A stretch of DNA of 48,380 bases, taken from a bacterium (lineage in GTDB: Bacteria > Cyanobacteriota > Vampirovibrionia > Gastranaerophilales > Gastranaerophilaceae). The notes under the pieces were generated by a model, which was not told the origin of the DNA, did not search any database, and saw only the letters and a list, made by a program, of their open reading frames with translations. Positions 28,159 through 35,128 of the stretch are shown in pieces. The stretch's first letter is position 1. The number at the start of each line of letters is the position of its first letter. The stretch is from the NCBI GenBank assembly GCA_017482685.1, contig JAFUMP010000025.1:1-48380 (forward strand), read 5' to 3'. The position numbers and the translations under genes are program-made.

Positions 28159-28194
28159 GAGTTTGCAGAAAAATAATAGTTTTTCTGCAAACTC
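28159..28194. repeat. Strong inverted repeat in the rpe / 124-aa gene divergent region
   Basis: GAGTTTGCAGAAAAA (28159-28173) pairs perfectly over 15 bp with TTTTTCTGCAAACTC (28180-28194), loop TAATAG. Neither strand follows it with a T-run, and both flanking genes point away. It is therefore not an obvious terminator of a present gene. Confidence 0.7.
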
Positions 28195-28203
28195 TTATAA
28201 AGG

Positions 28204-28232
28204 TTGTTATTTAATATCAGTTGTTGTATAAT
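28204..28232 (+). promoter_or_regulatory. Promoter of the 124-aa gene
   Basis: TTGTTA (28204-28209), 17-bp spacer, TATAAT (28227-28232), about 24 bp before the ATG. Confidence 0.65.
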
Positions 28233-28255
28233 TTTGACTAAAAGAGAGGTTGGAA

Positions 28256-28630
28256 ATGGCTTTTGATGAAGAAATTATAGCGTTTAAAAAATATTTAAAA
28301 AAGTTGAAATCTATTCTTGAATTAAATGCAAAATTTAGTCTTATAGAAAATAAACTTTATGATAAAAAGGAAATTGATGATATTTTATGTTGTATAGAAG
28401 CTAGTTGGCCAGAAGATTACAAAAAATATGTAATGAAATTTGGGGCTAAAAAAGTTAGTAGTACAAATTATTATAATCAGATGATTATGGCTATTAAAAA
28501 CAAGTTTTTATTTAGTACAAATGTTTATTCTGTTAATTATAGTAAAGCTTTAAATAGTATTACATCTCTTATGGTTTCGATTGAAAAGGATATGCAACAT
28601 ATTAATAATATTCAGTCAGGCATGTATTAA
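28256..28630 (+). CDS. Unknown 124-aa helical protein
   Basis: The start at ATG 28256 has AGAGAGG 6 nt upstream. A TTG two codons earlier overlaps that site. The sequence is mostly charged alpha helix (FKKYLKKLKSILELNAKFSL, then EKDMQHINNIQSGMY) with two adjacent cysteines (ILCCIE) and no signal peptide or membrane segment. No family recognised. It has a good own promoter and is followed directly by the promoter of the YlqD-like gene. Confidence 0.65.
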   Translation: MAFDEEIIAFKKYLKKLKSILELNAKFSLIENKLYDKKEIDDILCCIEASWPEDYKKYVMKFGAKKVSSTNYYNQMIMAIKNKFLFSTNVYSVNYSKALNSITSLMVSIEKDMQHINNIQSGMY

Positions 28631-28660
28631 TTGACTTTACAGTTTTTTTTGTTGTACAAT
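28631..28660 (+). promoter_or_regulatory. Promoter of the YlqD/DivIVA-like gene
   Basis: TTGACT (28631-28636), 18-bp spacer, TACAAT (28655-28660). It begins immediately after the stop codon of the preceding gene. Confidence 0.65.
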
Positions 28661-28695
28661 TTAAGAAACTATCAAACAAATTAATGGAGCAAAAA

Positions 28696-29298
28696 ATGAA
28701 TTCACAACAAGATGTTATATATGGTTTAATGAATGAGTTAGAAGAAGCTTTAGAAAGAGGATTTCCTATTTTAGGATATTGTTTTACTGTTGTGAAAAAA
28801 GATACAGTTACAAGTATCTTAGATAAATTATATGCAGCTCTTCCTGATGAGATTAAAGAAGCAAGAGCATTGTTGAGAAGAAAAGATGAACTTCAGTATG
28901 AAGCTCAACAAAGAGCAGAAAAAGTAATAGCTGATGCTCAAGCGGAAGCAAGCAGATTGTTAAGCGAATCTGATTTATTAAGAGCTGTCCAAAGAGAAGC
29001 TGAGAAGATTAAAGAACAAGTAATAGCTGAATGTGAAGACATTAAACGTAAAGCTTTAGAAGAAGCAGATGCTTTAAGAAACCAATCTATTGACGAAGCT
29101 TTGAGAACAAAAGATGGCGCTTCAATTTATGCAGAACAGGTATTAGTAGATTTAGAACAAAACTTGAATAAACTTCAAGAAGTAGTAAAAAATGGTCAAC
29201 TACAATTAGAGAGACGCAGAGCTGAATCTGACGGACAAATGGCAGGTAACTACGCAAATCAAAGACCAGAGTTCGCTCGTGATTTCAGAATGAACTAG
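28696..29298 (+). CDS. Cyanobacterial-type DivIVA/YlqD-like coiled-coil protein
   Basis: 200 aa. A short N-terminal domain (YGLMNELEEALERGFPILGY, then TSILDKLYAALPDEIKEA) leads into a long coiled coil rich in Glu, Ala and Arg (RAEKVIADAQAEASRLL). This is the layout of a protein conserved across Cyanobacteria, often mislabelled as ATP synthase subunit B and related to DivIVA-like scaffolds. The cellular role is not established, and a polar or division scaffold is an inference. Start 28696 has GGAG 7 nt upstream. The in-frame ATG at 28684 overlaps that site. A useful phylum marker. Confidence 0.82.
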   Translation: MNSQQDVIYGLMNELEEALERGFPILGYCFTVVKKDTVTSILDKLYAALPDEIKEARALLRRKDELQYEAQQRAEKVIADAQAEASRLLSESDLLRAVQREAEKIKEQVIAECEDIKRKALEEADALRNQSIDEALRTKDGASIYAEQVLVDLEQNLNKLQEVVKNGQLQLERRRAESDGQMAGNYANQRPEFARDFRMN

Positions 29299-29316
29299 GA
29301 GAGTTAAGTTTTTATC

Positions 29317-29346
29317 AAAAGAGCCTTTATTAAGGCTCTTTTTTAT
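29317..29346 (+). terminator. Terminator of the YlqD-like gene
   Basis: AAAAGAGCCTT (29317-29327) / AAGGCTCTTTT (29332-29342) with a T-run. Confidence 0.9.
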
Positions 29347-29434
29347 TTTGGGTTATGATTAATATATTTAACTTTTACAATAATTTCCTAAATCTTTAAA
29401 ATTATAGTATAATATACTCTAAGAAGAGGTGAAT

Positions 29435-30763
29435 ATGAAAGAAACAACAGTAAAATATCCGTTTTTGACTAAAGAAGTAAAAATATATGAACAAGAAAAT
29501 GGACATAAAATCGTGCTTGCATACAAAGAAGGTGGCATGGTTAATGTTTCAAGCTGGATTAAAACAGGTTCTATTAACGAAAATGATAAAAATAATGGTA
29601 TTTCACATTTTCTTGAGCATTTAATGTTCAAAGGTACGCACAAACATCCTGCGGGAGAGTTTGATCATATACTTGAAGCTAAGGGTGCGATTGTTAATGC
29701 AGCTACTTGGAAAGATTATACTTTTTATTATGTAACTCTTCCAAAAGGTGAAAATGATGAAAATTTTCATCTTGCGATAGAGCTTCATGCTGATATGATA
29801 ACTGATCCAGTTATTCCTGATTATGAAATGGGAGCTCCATTCAATGTTAACGATAAAAATGTTACTGATAAGCGTGAGCGCCATGTTGTAATAGAAGAAA
29901 TAAGAATGCGCAAAGATCAGCCTTGGACAAAAGTTTATAACGCAACTAACCATGCAATGTATACAAATCATCCTTATAAAAGAGATGTTATAGGTACGCC
30001 TGAAATAATTTCGCAAGTTTCACAAGAAGAAGTTATGAACTATTATAGAACATTCTATTCTCCTCAGAATGTAACAACAATTATTGTTGGTGATTTTGAT
30101 TTTGATGAAGTATTAGCGAAAGTTAAAAAAGAATTTAATTGGGGAGAAAGACCAACTCCACCTGAAAGAAATATTTTACCTGATAAGCCAGTGCAAGAAA
30201 CTGTTTATATTGAAAATGAAGCTAATGTTAATTCAACATTTATGATGTTTGGATACTTAGGAGCTCCTGCTAAAGATTTAAAAAATATTGTTGCTTTAGA
30301 AATGCTTTCAGTAATACTAGGTGAAGGTACTAGCTCAAGACTATACGTTAATCTTATAGAGAATATGGATGAAAATATTTTTAATTTATTGGAGACAGAA
30401 AATTATTCATTCCGTGACGGTAGTAATTTCTTTGTTCAAGCTAATATTAATCCTCAGTATAAAGAAAAAGCAATTGAGCTTATTAAAAATGAAATAGAAA
30501 AAATAAAAGAGAATATAACTGAAAGAGAATTAAATAAAGCGAAGAAAAAAATGAAAGCTTCTTTTGCTTGTGAAGTTGAAACTGTTTCAGAGATTGGTGA
30601 ATCAATTGGTTACTATATGACAGTTTGTGATGATTTAGTTCTTGCAGAACAATATATTCCGATTTGTGAGTCTATTACGGCAGAAGATTTACAGAATGTA
30701 GCAAAAAAATATCTTGATATTAATAATGCTGTTATTTCTGTATTATCTCCAAAATCATTATAG
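29435..30763 (+). CDS. M16-family zinc peptidase
   Basis: 442 aa, the size of single-unit bacterial M16 peptidases. The inverted zinc motif H58-F-L-E61-H62 sits in SHFLEHLMFKGT, and the third ligand is a glutamate in HVVIEEIRMRKD (about 154). About 17 extra residues (EMGAPFNVNDKNVTDKRE) lie between them compared with the common spacing. A second M16-like half with TSSRLYVNLIE follows. No signal peptide, so probably cytosolic peptide or presequence-type processing. Start 29435 has AAGAGG 5 nt upstream. An earlier GTG overlaps it. TATAAT (29408-29413) is a likely -10. Confidence 0.93.
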   Translation: MKETTVKYPFLTKEVKIYEQENGHKIVLAYKEGGMVNVSSWIKTGSINENDKNNGISHFLEHLMFKGTHKHPAGEFDHILEAKGAIVNAATWKDYTFYYVTLPKGENDENFHLAIELHADMITDPVIPDYEMGAPFNVNDKNVTDKRERHVVIEEIRMRKDQPWTKVYNATNHAMYTNHPYKRDVIGTPEIISQVSQEEVMNYYRTFYSPQNVTTIIVGDFDFDEVLAKVKKEFNWGERPTPPERNILPDKPVQETVYIENEANVNSTFMMFGYLGAPAKDLKNIVALEMLSVILGEGTSSRLYVNLIENMDENIFNLLETENYSFRDGSNFFVQANINPQYKEKAIELIKNEIEKIKENITERELNKAKKKMKASFACEVETVSEIGESIGYYMTVCDDLVLAEQYIPICESITAEDLQNVAKKYLDINNAVISVLSPKSL

Positions 30764-30770
30764 AGAATGA

Positions 30771-30798
30771 TTGAAACTCATAAAAAAAATGTTATAAT
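30771..30798 (+). promoter_or_regulatory. Promoter of the small lipoprotein gene
   Basis: TTGAAA (30771-30776), 16-bp spacer, TATAAT (30793-30798), about 35 bp before the lipoprotein ATG. Confidence 0.7.
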
Positions 30799-30833
30799 GA
30801 GCATGCAATCCTAAGAATAGCGAGGCTTACAAT

Positions 30834-31076
30834 ATGAAAAAATACGGTCTCTTAATTGTGTGTTTATTAGTTTCAACCATCTTGTTATCAGCTTGCAATG
30901 TTGCGCCAAATTCACCGATAAAATATGAAAGAAAATTTGGAAAATATTTTCAATCAGAAGGAAATAAGCCGGCTGGTGGTGTGATTGATTTGAGCGAAGG
31001 GCCAAAACTTAGGTATGATGCAAAACTTGGGCCGAAAGATTTGAATTTTGATTTTAAAATAATAAATCCTTATTAA
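30834..31076 (+). CDS. Small lipoprotein
   Basis: 80 aa. A signal peptide ends in the lipobox LLSAC (Cys about residue 21), so the mature protein is a lipid-anchored peptide of about 60 residues. It is polar, with no known domain (KFGKYFQSEGNKPAGGVIDL). Good promoter upstream, GAGG about 8 nt before the ATG. The next gene starts 6 bp after the stop, suggesting co-translation. Function unknown. Confidence 0.75.
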   Translation: MKKYGLLIVCLLVSTILLSACNVAPNSPIKYERKFGKYFQSEGNKPAGGVIDLSEGPKLRYDAKLGPKDLNFDFKIINPY

Positions 31077-31082
31077 AAAAAC

Positions 31083-31445
31083 ATGGAAGATATTAAAAAT
31101 AGAAAATTTGTTGGTAAATTAATTTATGCAGTGCTTACGGAACGAAAAAATGTCCGTGAAGCTATAAAGCTTTTTCCAAAGAGTAAAGATAAAAATATAG
31201 AATGCGCTTATCATGCTCTTGTTCATTATGCAGCAGATGAAGAGATGAGGTATCTTGATATTGAATATAGAGAAGCTCAAGATGATTATTTAGAATTTCT
31301 AGCTCAAACATTGAGTGAAGGTAAAAATCTACCTAAAAATATTATTGAAGAATATAAACCTTATTATAAAGGTGTTGCAAGAGTTTGGGAAACTGGGGTA
31401 AAAGGGTTTTGGGAAGAGTTTAAAAGGTTTATTTGTATATCTTAA
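31083..31445 (+). CDS. Unknown 120-aa helical protein downstream of the lipoprotein
   Basis: Entirely helical, soluble and charged, with a central ECAYHALVHYAADEEMRYLD stretch in which two histidines and several acidic residues cluster. No recognised metal or enzyme motif. It starts 6 bp after the lipoprotein stop without a visible Shine-Dalgarno, so translation is probably coupled to that gene. Likely conserved in the lineage because the frame is well kept, but I cannot name a function. Confidence 0.65.
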   Translation: MEDIKNRKFVGKLIYAVLTERKNVREAIKLFPKSKDKNIECAYHALVHYAADEEMRYLDIEYREAQDDYLEFLAQTLSEGKNLPKNIIEEYKPYYKGVARVWETGVKGFWEEFKRFICIS

Positions 31446-31466
31446 TTTCGTTGTATAATTTTTACT

Positions 31467-31892
31467 ATGTTGGCGATTTTTTTTAAGATAAAAAATTTTT
31501 GGTTTAATTTATCCGATAAAATAAGGTTTATTTTTATTGGCGGATTAAATGCTTTAATATCTTATATTATTTTTTCTATATTATGTTTATTATTTGGAGT
31601 TGAAGTATACCAAATTTCGTTAGCTTTATCTTGGTTTTTTTCATCTATAATTTCTTTTTTGACTCAAAAATATTTTGTATTTAATGTAAAAGGCAATTTT
31701 ATAAAACAATATTGTAAATGTTTAACTACTTGGTTTTTTAGCTATTTTATTAATGCAATTGTTTTAGAATTATTAGTAAAAAAACTCGGATTTAATGTTT
31801 ATTTAGGACAAATTTTGGCAACACTTGCGTGTGCAATTTTTACTTATGTATTGTTTAAAAAGTTTGCGTTTTGTAAAAGATCTAACGATTAA
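31467..31892 (+). CDS. GtrA-family membrane protein
   Basis: 141 aa, four predicted membrane helices. The start FIFIGGLNALISYIIFSIL, the middle LTQKYFVFNVKG and the end ATLACAIFTYVLFKKFAF match the GtrA pattern. GtrA-like proteins move undecaprenyl-phosphate-linked sugars across the membrane for surface polysaccharide decoration. The matching glycosyltransferases are not in the window. TATAAT (31454-31459) lies exactly 7 nt before the ATG and there is no Shine-Dalgarno, so the mRNA is probably leaderless. Confidence 0.85.
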   Translation: MLAIFFKIKNFWFNLSDKIRFIFIGGLNALISYIIFSILCLLFGVEVYQISLALSWFFSSIISFLTQKYFVFNVKGNFIKQYCKCLTTWFFSYFINAIVLELLVKKLGFNVYLGQILATLACAIFTYVLFKKFAFCKRSND

Positions 31893-31909
31893 ATATTATT
31901 GTTGCTTTG

Positions 31910-31918
31910 TGTTATAAT
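31910..31918 (+). promoter_or_regulatory. Extended -10 promoter of queA
   Basis: TGTTATAAT, identical to the extended -10 of the AGCS symporter gene, 25 bp before the queA ATG. Confidence 0.55.
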
Positions 31919-31943
31919 ATTAGCGTTATTTTGAGGTCTAAAT

Positions 31944-32990
31944 ATGCATATACAAGAATTTGATTATGAATTACCAGAAGAGTTGATTGCTCAACGTCCA
32001 AGTGAAAAAAGAGAAAACTCCAAAATGATGGTGCTTAATCGTGAAAAGCATCAAATTGAGCATAAAAACTTTTTTAATATCGTTGATTATTTAGATGAAA
32101 ATTGTGTACTTATTTTAAATAATACAAAAGTTATGCCTGCACGTCTTTATGGTTATAAAGATACTGGTGCAAAAATTGAGGTTTTTTTACTTAAGAAATA
32201 TGATGATCAAAACAGGTGGGAAGTTCTTATTCGCCCTTCAAAGAGAGTTAGAGTAGGAACAATTATAAAGGTAAGTGATGAGTTATCTGTAGAGGTTATG
32301 ATGCCACTTCCAGATGATGGTAAGTGGGTTGTAAAAATGATTTATGAAGGTGATTTACTTCAAATTTTACATAAAGTCGGGAATATTCCATTACCTCCAT
32401 ATATTGAAAGAAAAATGGCAACGGAAGAGCTTCGTCAACTTGATTTTGAAAGATATCAAACTGTTTATGCAAAAAATGAAGGCTCTGTTGCTGCACCTAC
32501 TGCTGGTTTGCATTTTACTGAAGATATTTTGAATCAATTAAAATCAAAAGGTGTGGAAATTGGCTATGTTACTCTTGATGTTGGAATTGGTACTTTTAGG
32601 CCTGTAAAATGTGAAAATATTTTAGATCACCAAATGGATTCAGAAGCGTTTGAGATTTCAGAAGAAACAGCTGAGTTGATTAACAGAGCAAAAGCAGAAG
32701 GCAAAAAGATTGTTGCAGTAGGAACAACAACTGTAAGAACTTTAGAATCCGCTTATAAGATTTATGGTGAAATAAAGGCTTGTAAATCCGCTTCTAACCT
32801 ATTCATTTATCCTCCTTATAAGTTTAATGTCGTAGATAAATTAATTACAAATTTCCATTTACCAAAATCTACATTATTAATGCTTGTAAGCGCTCTTGCG
32901 ACAAAAGATTTTATATTTGAGGGATACGCAGAAGCGATAAAGGAAAAATATCGTTTTTACAGTTATGGCGACTGTATGTTTATCAGCTAA
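31944..32990 (+). CDS. queA: S-adenosylmethionine:tRNA ribosyltransferase-isomerase
   Basis: 348 aa, normal length. QueA transfers and isomerises the ribosyl part of SAM onto preQ1-tRNA, making epoxyqueuosine. Family motifs include AQRPSEKRENSKMMVL, NNTKVMPARLYG, EGSVAAPTAGLHFTEDIL, DVGIGTFRPV and NFHLPKSTLLMLVSAL. GAGG lies 8 nt before the ATG. It follows the GtrA gene on the same strand but has its own extended -10. tgt and other queuosine genes are elsewhere. Confidence 0.97.
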   Translation: MHIQEFDYELPEELIAQRPSEKRENSKMMVLNREKHQIEHKNFFNIVDYLDENCVLILNNTKVMPARLYGYKDTGAKIEVFLLKKYDDQNRWEVLIRPSKRVRVGTIIKVSDELSVEVMMPLPDDGKWVVKMIYEGDLLQILHKVGNIPLPPYIERKMATEELRQLDFERYQTVYAKNEGSVAAPTAGLHFTEDILNQLKSKGVEIGYVTLDVGIGTFRPVKCENILDHQMDSEAFEISEETAELINRAKAEGKKIVAVGTTTVRTLESAYKIYGEIKACKSASNLFIYPPYKFNVVDKLITNFHLPKSTLLMLVSALATKDFIFEGYAEAIKEKYRFYSYGDCMFIS

Positions 32991-33015
32991 AACTAAAAAG
33001 TATTCTTTGAATGTT

Positions 33016-33243
33016 TTATAGGCTCATTTGTGAAACATTTACAAGTTCATGAAGCTCTATACTAAAAGCTTTAGCAATTCTGTATAAGGTCTCAATTGTA
33101 GGAGAAGACTCACCTCTTTCAATTGCTCCTACAGAGTTTTTACTTAAATCAGCAAGCTCTGCAAGTTTTTCTTGAGTTATACCCAACCTTGTCCTCTCAA
33201 GCTTCACTTTAAGACCAACTTTTTTGTTAATATTATCTTGCAT
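33016..33243 (-). CDS. XRE-family transcriptional regulator
   Basis: 75 aa single helix-turn-helix domain: GLKVKLERTRLGITQEKLAE, then DLSKNSVGAIERGESSPTIE and LYRIAKAFSIELHELV. Three possible starts exist (GTG 33261, ATG 33252, ATG 33243). I prefer 33243, because the upstream codons coincide with 9-bp direct repeats that look like operator DNA and encode the odd ISMTSM. No Shine-Dalgarno is visible. A weak TAGTAT box lies 7 nt before 33243, as in other likely leaderless genes here. Divergent from a 79-aa gene that it probably controls. Confidence 0.85.
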   Translation of the reverse strand: MQDNINKKVGLKVKLERTRLGITQEKLAELADLSKNSVGAIERGESSPTIETLYRIAKAFSIELHELVNVSQMSL

Positions 33244-33329
33244 ACTAGTCATACTAATCACTATGCTAGTCTATTGGCATAAATTATTCAACAGCGTAAA
33301 CTAGTTATAAGAATGCTTAATCTAGTTTA
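33242..33329. promoter_or_regulatory. Operator cluster between the XRE gene and the 79-aa gene
   Basis: Three 9-bp direct repeats, ATACTAGTC (33242-33250), ATACTAATC (33251-33259) and ATGCTAGTC (33263-33271). An inverted repeat follows, TAAACTAG (33297-33304) with CTAGTTTA (33322-33329). CTAG cores recur throughout, so this looks like a regulator-binding region shared by both divergent genes. Confidence 0.6.
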
Positions 33330-33341
33330 TGGAGAATAAAA

Positions 33342-33581
33342 ATGTTAATGGAAGATTTTTTAGCTGAAACTTATTATCTTATTCCAGCACTCAAATCAAA
33401 TTATGAGCATATTCATTCTGAGATGTGTCAATATTTTGGTCTATTTACGAAGAATAATTTATTGGATGAATATAAAGCTATTCAGGGTTATATTTATATT
33501 AATTTAACAATTATTGAAAATTTGGAAAGGACTTTAAGTGCATATAATGATTTAGTTCAAGAAAGTTACACAAATAAATGA
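33342..33581 (+). CDS. Unknown 79-aa protein, probable target of the divergent XRE regulator
   Basis: Short helical protein without signal peptide or obvious motif (LAETYYLIPALKSNYEHIHS, then NLERTLSAYNDLVQ). GGAG lies 8 nt before the ATG, and the ribosome site directly abuts a CTAGTTTA operator arm. This layout predicts control by the XRE protein. A toxin-antitoxin role cannot be excluded, but nothing in the protein supports it. Precedes serS, which has its own -10 box. Confidence 0.6.
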   Translation: MLMEDFLAETYYLIPALKSNYEHIHSEMCQYFGLFTKNNLLDEYKAIQGYIYINLTIIENLERTLSAYNDLVQESYTNK

Positions 33582-33632
33582 TACAAAATCTTCTTTTTGT
33601 TTTATAATAACTAACATAGAGAGGTATTAAAA

Positions 33633-34895
33633 ATGTTAGATATAAGAGTAATTAGAGAAAATCCTGAAAAAGTAAATGAACTTTTAAAAAGAAGAAACCC
33701 AGATTTATCTATTGATGAAATTCTTGAAATAGATGCAGAGCGTAGAAAAATTCAGACTCAAGCAGATGAATTAAGGGCGCAACGTAAAAATGAATCACAA
33801 AAAATTGGTATGATGAAAAAGAATGGTGAAAACACTGACGCTATTCAAGAAGAAGTTCGCAAGCTTGGTGATGATATAAAACTTTTAGAAGAAAAACAAG
33901 TTGAATTAGATACAAAGCAACGTGATTTGCTTCTTAGAACTCCAAATACTCCTGATGAAACAACTCCGATTGGTCAATCAGAAGACGATAATCCTACTAT
34001 TTCAACTTGGGGTAAGCCAACAGAGTTTACATTTACCCCAAAAGCTCATTGGGATTTATGTGAAGAAAAGAATATTGTTGATTTTGAACGTGGAGTTAAG
34101 CTTTCTCAATCAAGATTTACTTTATATCGTGGAAAAGGCGCAAGATTAGAACGTGCTATTATCCAATTCTTCTTAGATTTACACACAGAAGAACACGGAT
34201 ATGAAGAGATTTTACCACCATTTATGGCTAATGCTGCAACTATGACTGGTACTGGTCAGCTTCCAAAATTTGCAGAAGATATGTATAAGTGTGTTGATGA
34301 GGATTTATACTTGATTCCGACAGCAGAAGTTCCTGTAACTAATATTTATGCTGGTGAAATTTTAAGTGAAGATGATTTACCTAAATATATGACAGCTTAT
34401 ACTCCTTGTTTTAGAAGAGAAGCTGGTTCAGCTGGTAAAGATACAAGAGGTTTAATTAGGGTGCACCAATTCAATAAAGTTGAAATGGTAAAACTTACAA
34501 CTCCTGAAACATCAGCTGATGAACATGAAAAACTAACTAAGAATGCTGAAAAGTGTTTAGAATTACTAGGACTTCCATATAGAAGAGTTGCTCTTTGTAC
34601 AGCAGATATCGGATTTAGTGCTAACAAATGCTTTGATATAGAAGTTTGGATGCCTTCATATAATTCTTATAAAGAGATTTCAAGTTGTTCAAACTTTGGT
34701 GATTATCAAGCAAGAAGAGCTAATATTCGCTATAGAGATAAAGAAGGAAAAGTAAGATTTGTTCATACATTGAACGGCTCAGGTCTTGCGGTTGGCAGAA
34801 CTTTTGCAGCTATTGTAGAAAATTTCCAACAAGAAGACGGAACAATAATTATTCCAGAAGTTTTAAGAAAATATACTGGATTTGATAGGATATAA
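33633..34895 (+). CDS. serS: Seryl-tRNA synthetase
   Basis: 420 aa class II synthetase that charges tRNA-Ser and feeds tRNA-Sec where present. The N-terminal coiled-coil tRNA-binding arm spans about residues 30-100. The core then shows EGSTGTGQLP-like [45 protein letters not shown] (motif 2) and [17 protein letters not shown] (motif 3). GAGAGG lies about 8 nt before the ATG and TATAAT (33603-33608) is the likely -10. Ends in a strong terminator. Normal in length and motifs. Confidence 0.97.
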   Translation: MLDIRVIRENPEKVNELLKRRNPDLSIDEILEIDAERRKIQTQADELRAQRKNESQKIGMMKKNGENTDAIQEEVRKLGDDIKLLEEKQVELDTKQRDLLLRTPNTPDETTPIGQSEDDNPTISTWGKPTEFTFTPKAHWDLCEEKNIVDFERGVKLSQSRFTLYRGKGARLERAIIQFFLDLHTEEHGYEEILPPFMANAATMTGTGQLPKFAEDMYKCVDEDLYLIPTAEVPVTNIYAGEILSEDDLPKYMTAYTPCFRREAGSAGKDTRGLIRVHQFNKVEMVKLTTPETSADEHEKLTKNAEKCLELLGLPYRRVALCTADIGFSANKCFDIEVWMPSYNSYKEISSCSNFGDYQARRANIRYRDKEGKVRFVHTLNGSGLAVGRTFAAIVENFQQEDGTIIIPEVLRKYTGFDRI

Positions 34896-34908
34896 AGAGA
34901 GAAGTATT

Positions 34909-34936
34909 AAGAGGGTTTTAAACCCTCTTTTTTTTA
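34909..34936 (+). terminator. Terminator of serS
   Basis: AAGAGGGTTT (34909-34918) / AAACCCTCTT (34920-34929) followed by a run of T. Confidence 0.9.
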
Positions 34937-35011
34937 TTTGAAATTAATTATAATAATATTTTCAATAAATATTTTGTTATGCTTCTTTTATGTTATGATG
35001 TAGAAGTATTA

Positions 35012-35128
35012 GTTAGAGGGATCCGCCTCAGGTTGGGTAAACGTATTCAATTTAGTTGAATAGAAATGGAAGTAAAGAGTTTTTATACCATTTTATTTAC
35101 CCCGCCCCAAAGGATAGAAAGAGAAAAA
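35012..35128 (+). promoter_or_regulatory. Structured 5' leader of thrS
   Basis: GAGG (35016-35019) pairs with CCTC (35026-35029). TATTCAA (35044-35050) pairs with TTGAATA (35056-35062). GGTTGGGTAAA (35031-35041) can pair at long range with TTTACCCCGCC (35096-35106) with one mismatch. The last helix ends about 22 nt before the start codon. TATGAT (34993-34998) is a possible -10. No T-box consensus or terminator is recognised. Confidence 0.5.

Noticed and set aside
30811..31005. Minus-strand open frame across the small lipoprotein gene
   Set aside because: It lies opposite a gene with promoter, ribosome site and lipobox, and has no ribosome site of its own.
33016..33581. Toxin-antitoxin module
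   Set aside because: The genes are divergent rather than co-directional, and the 79-aa protein shows no toxin signature.
35012..35128. T-box leader for thrS (also considered for alaS and serS)
   Set aside because: No T-box core sequence, specifier stem or antiterminator/terminator pair can be seen.
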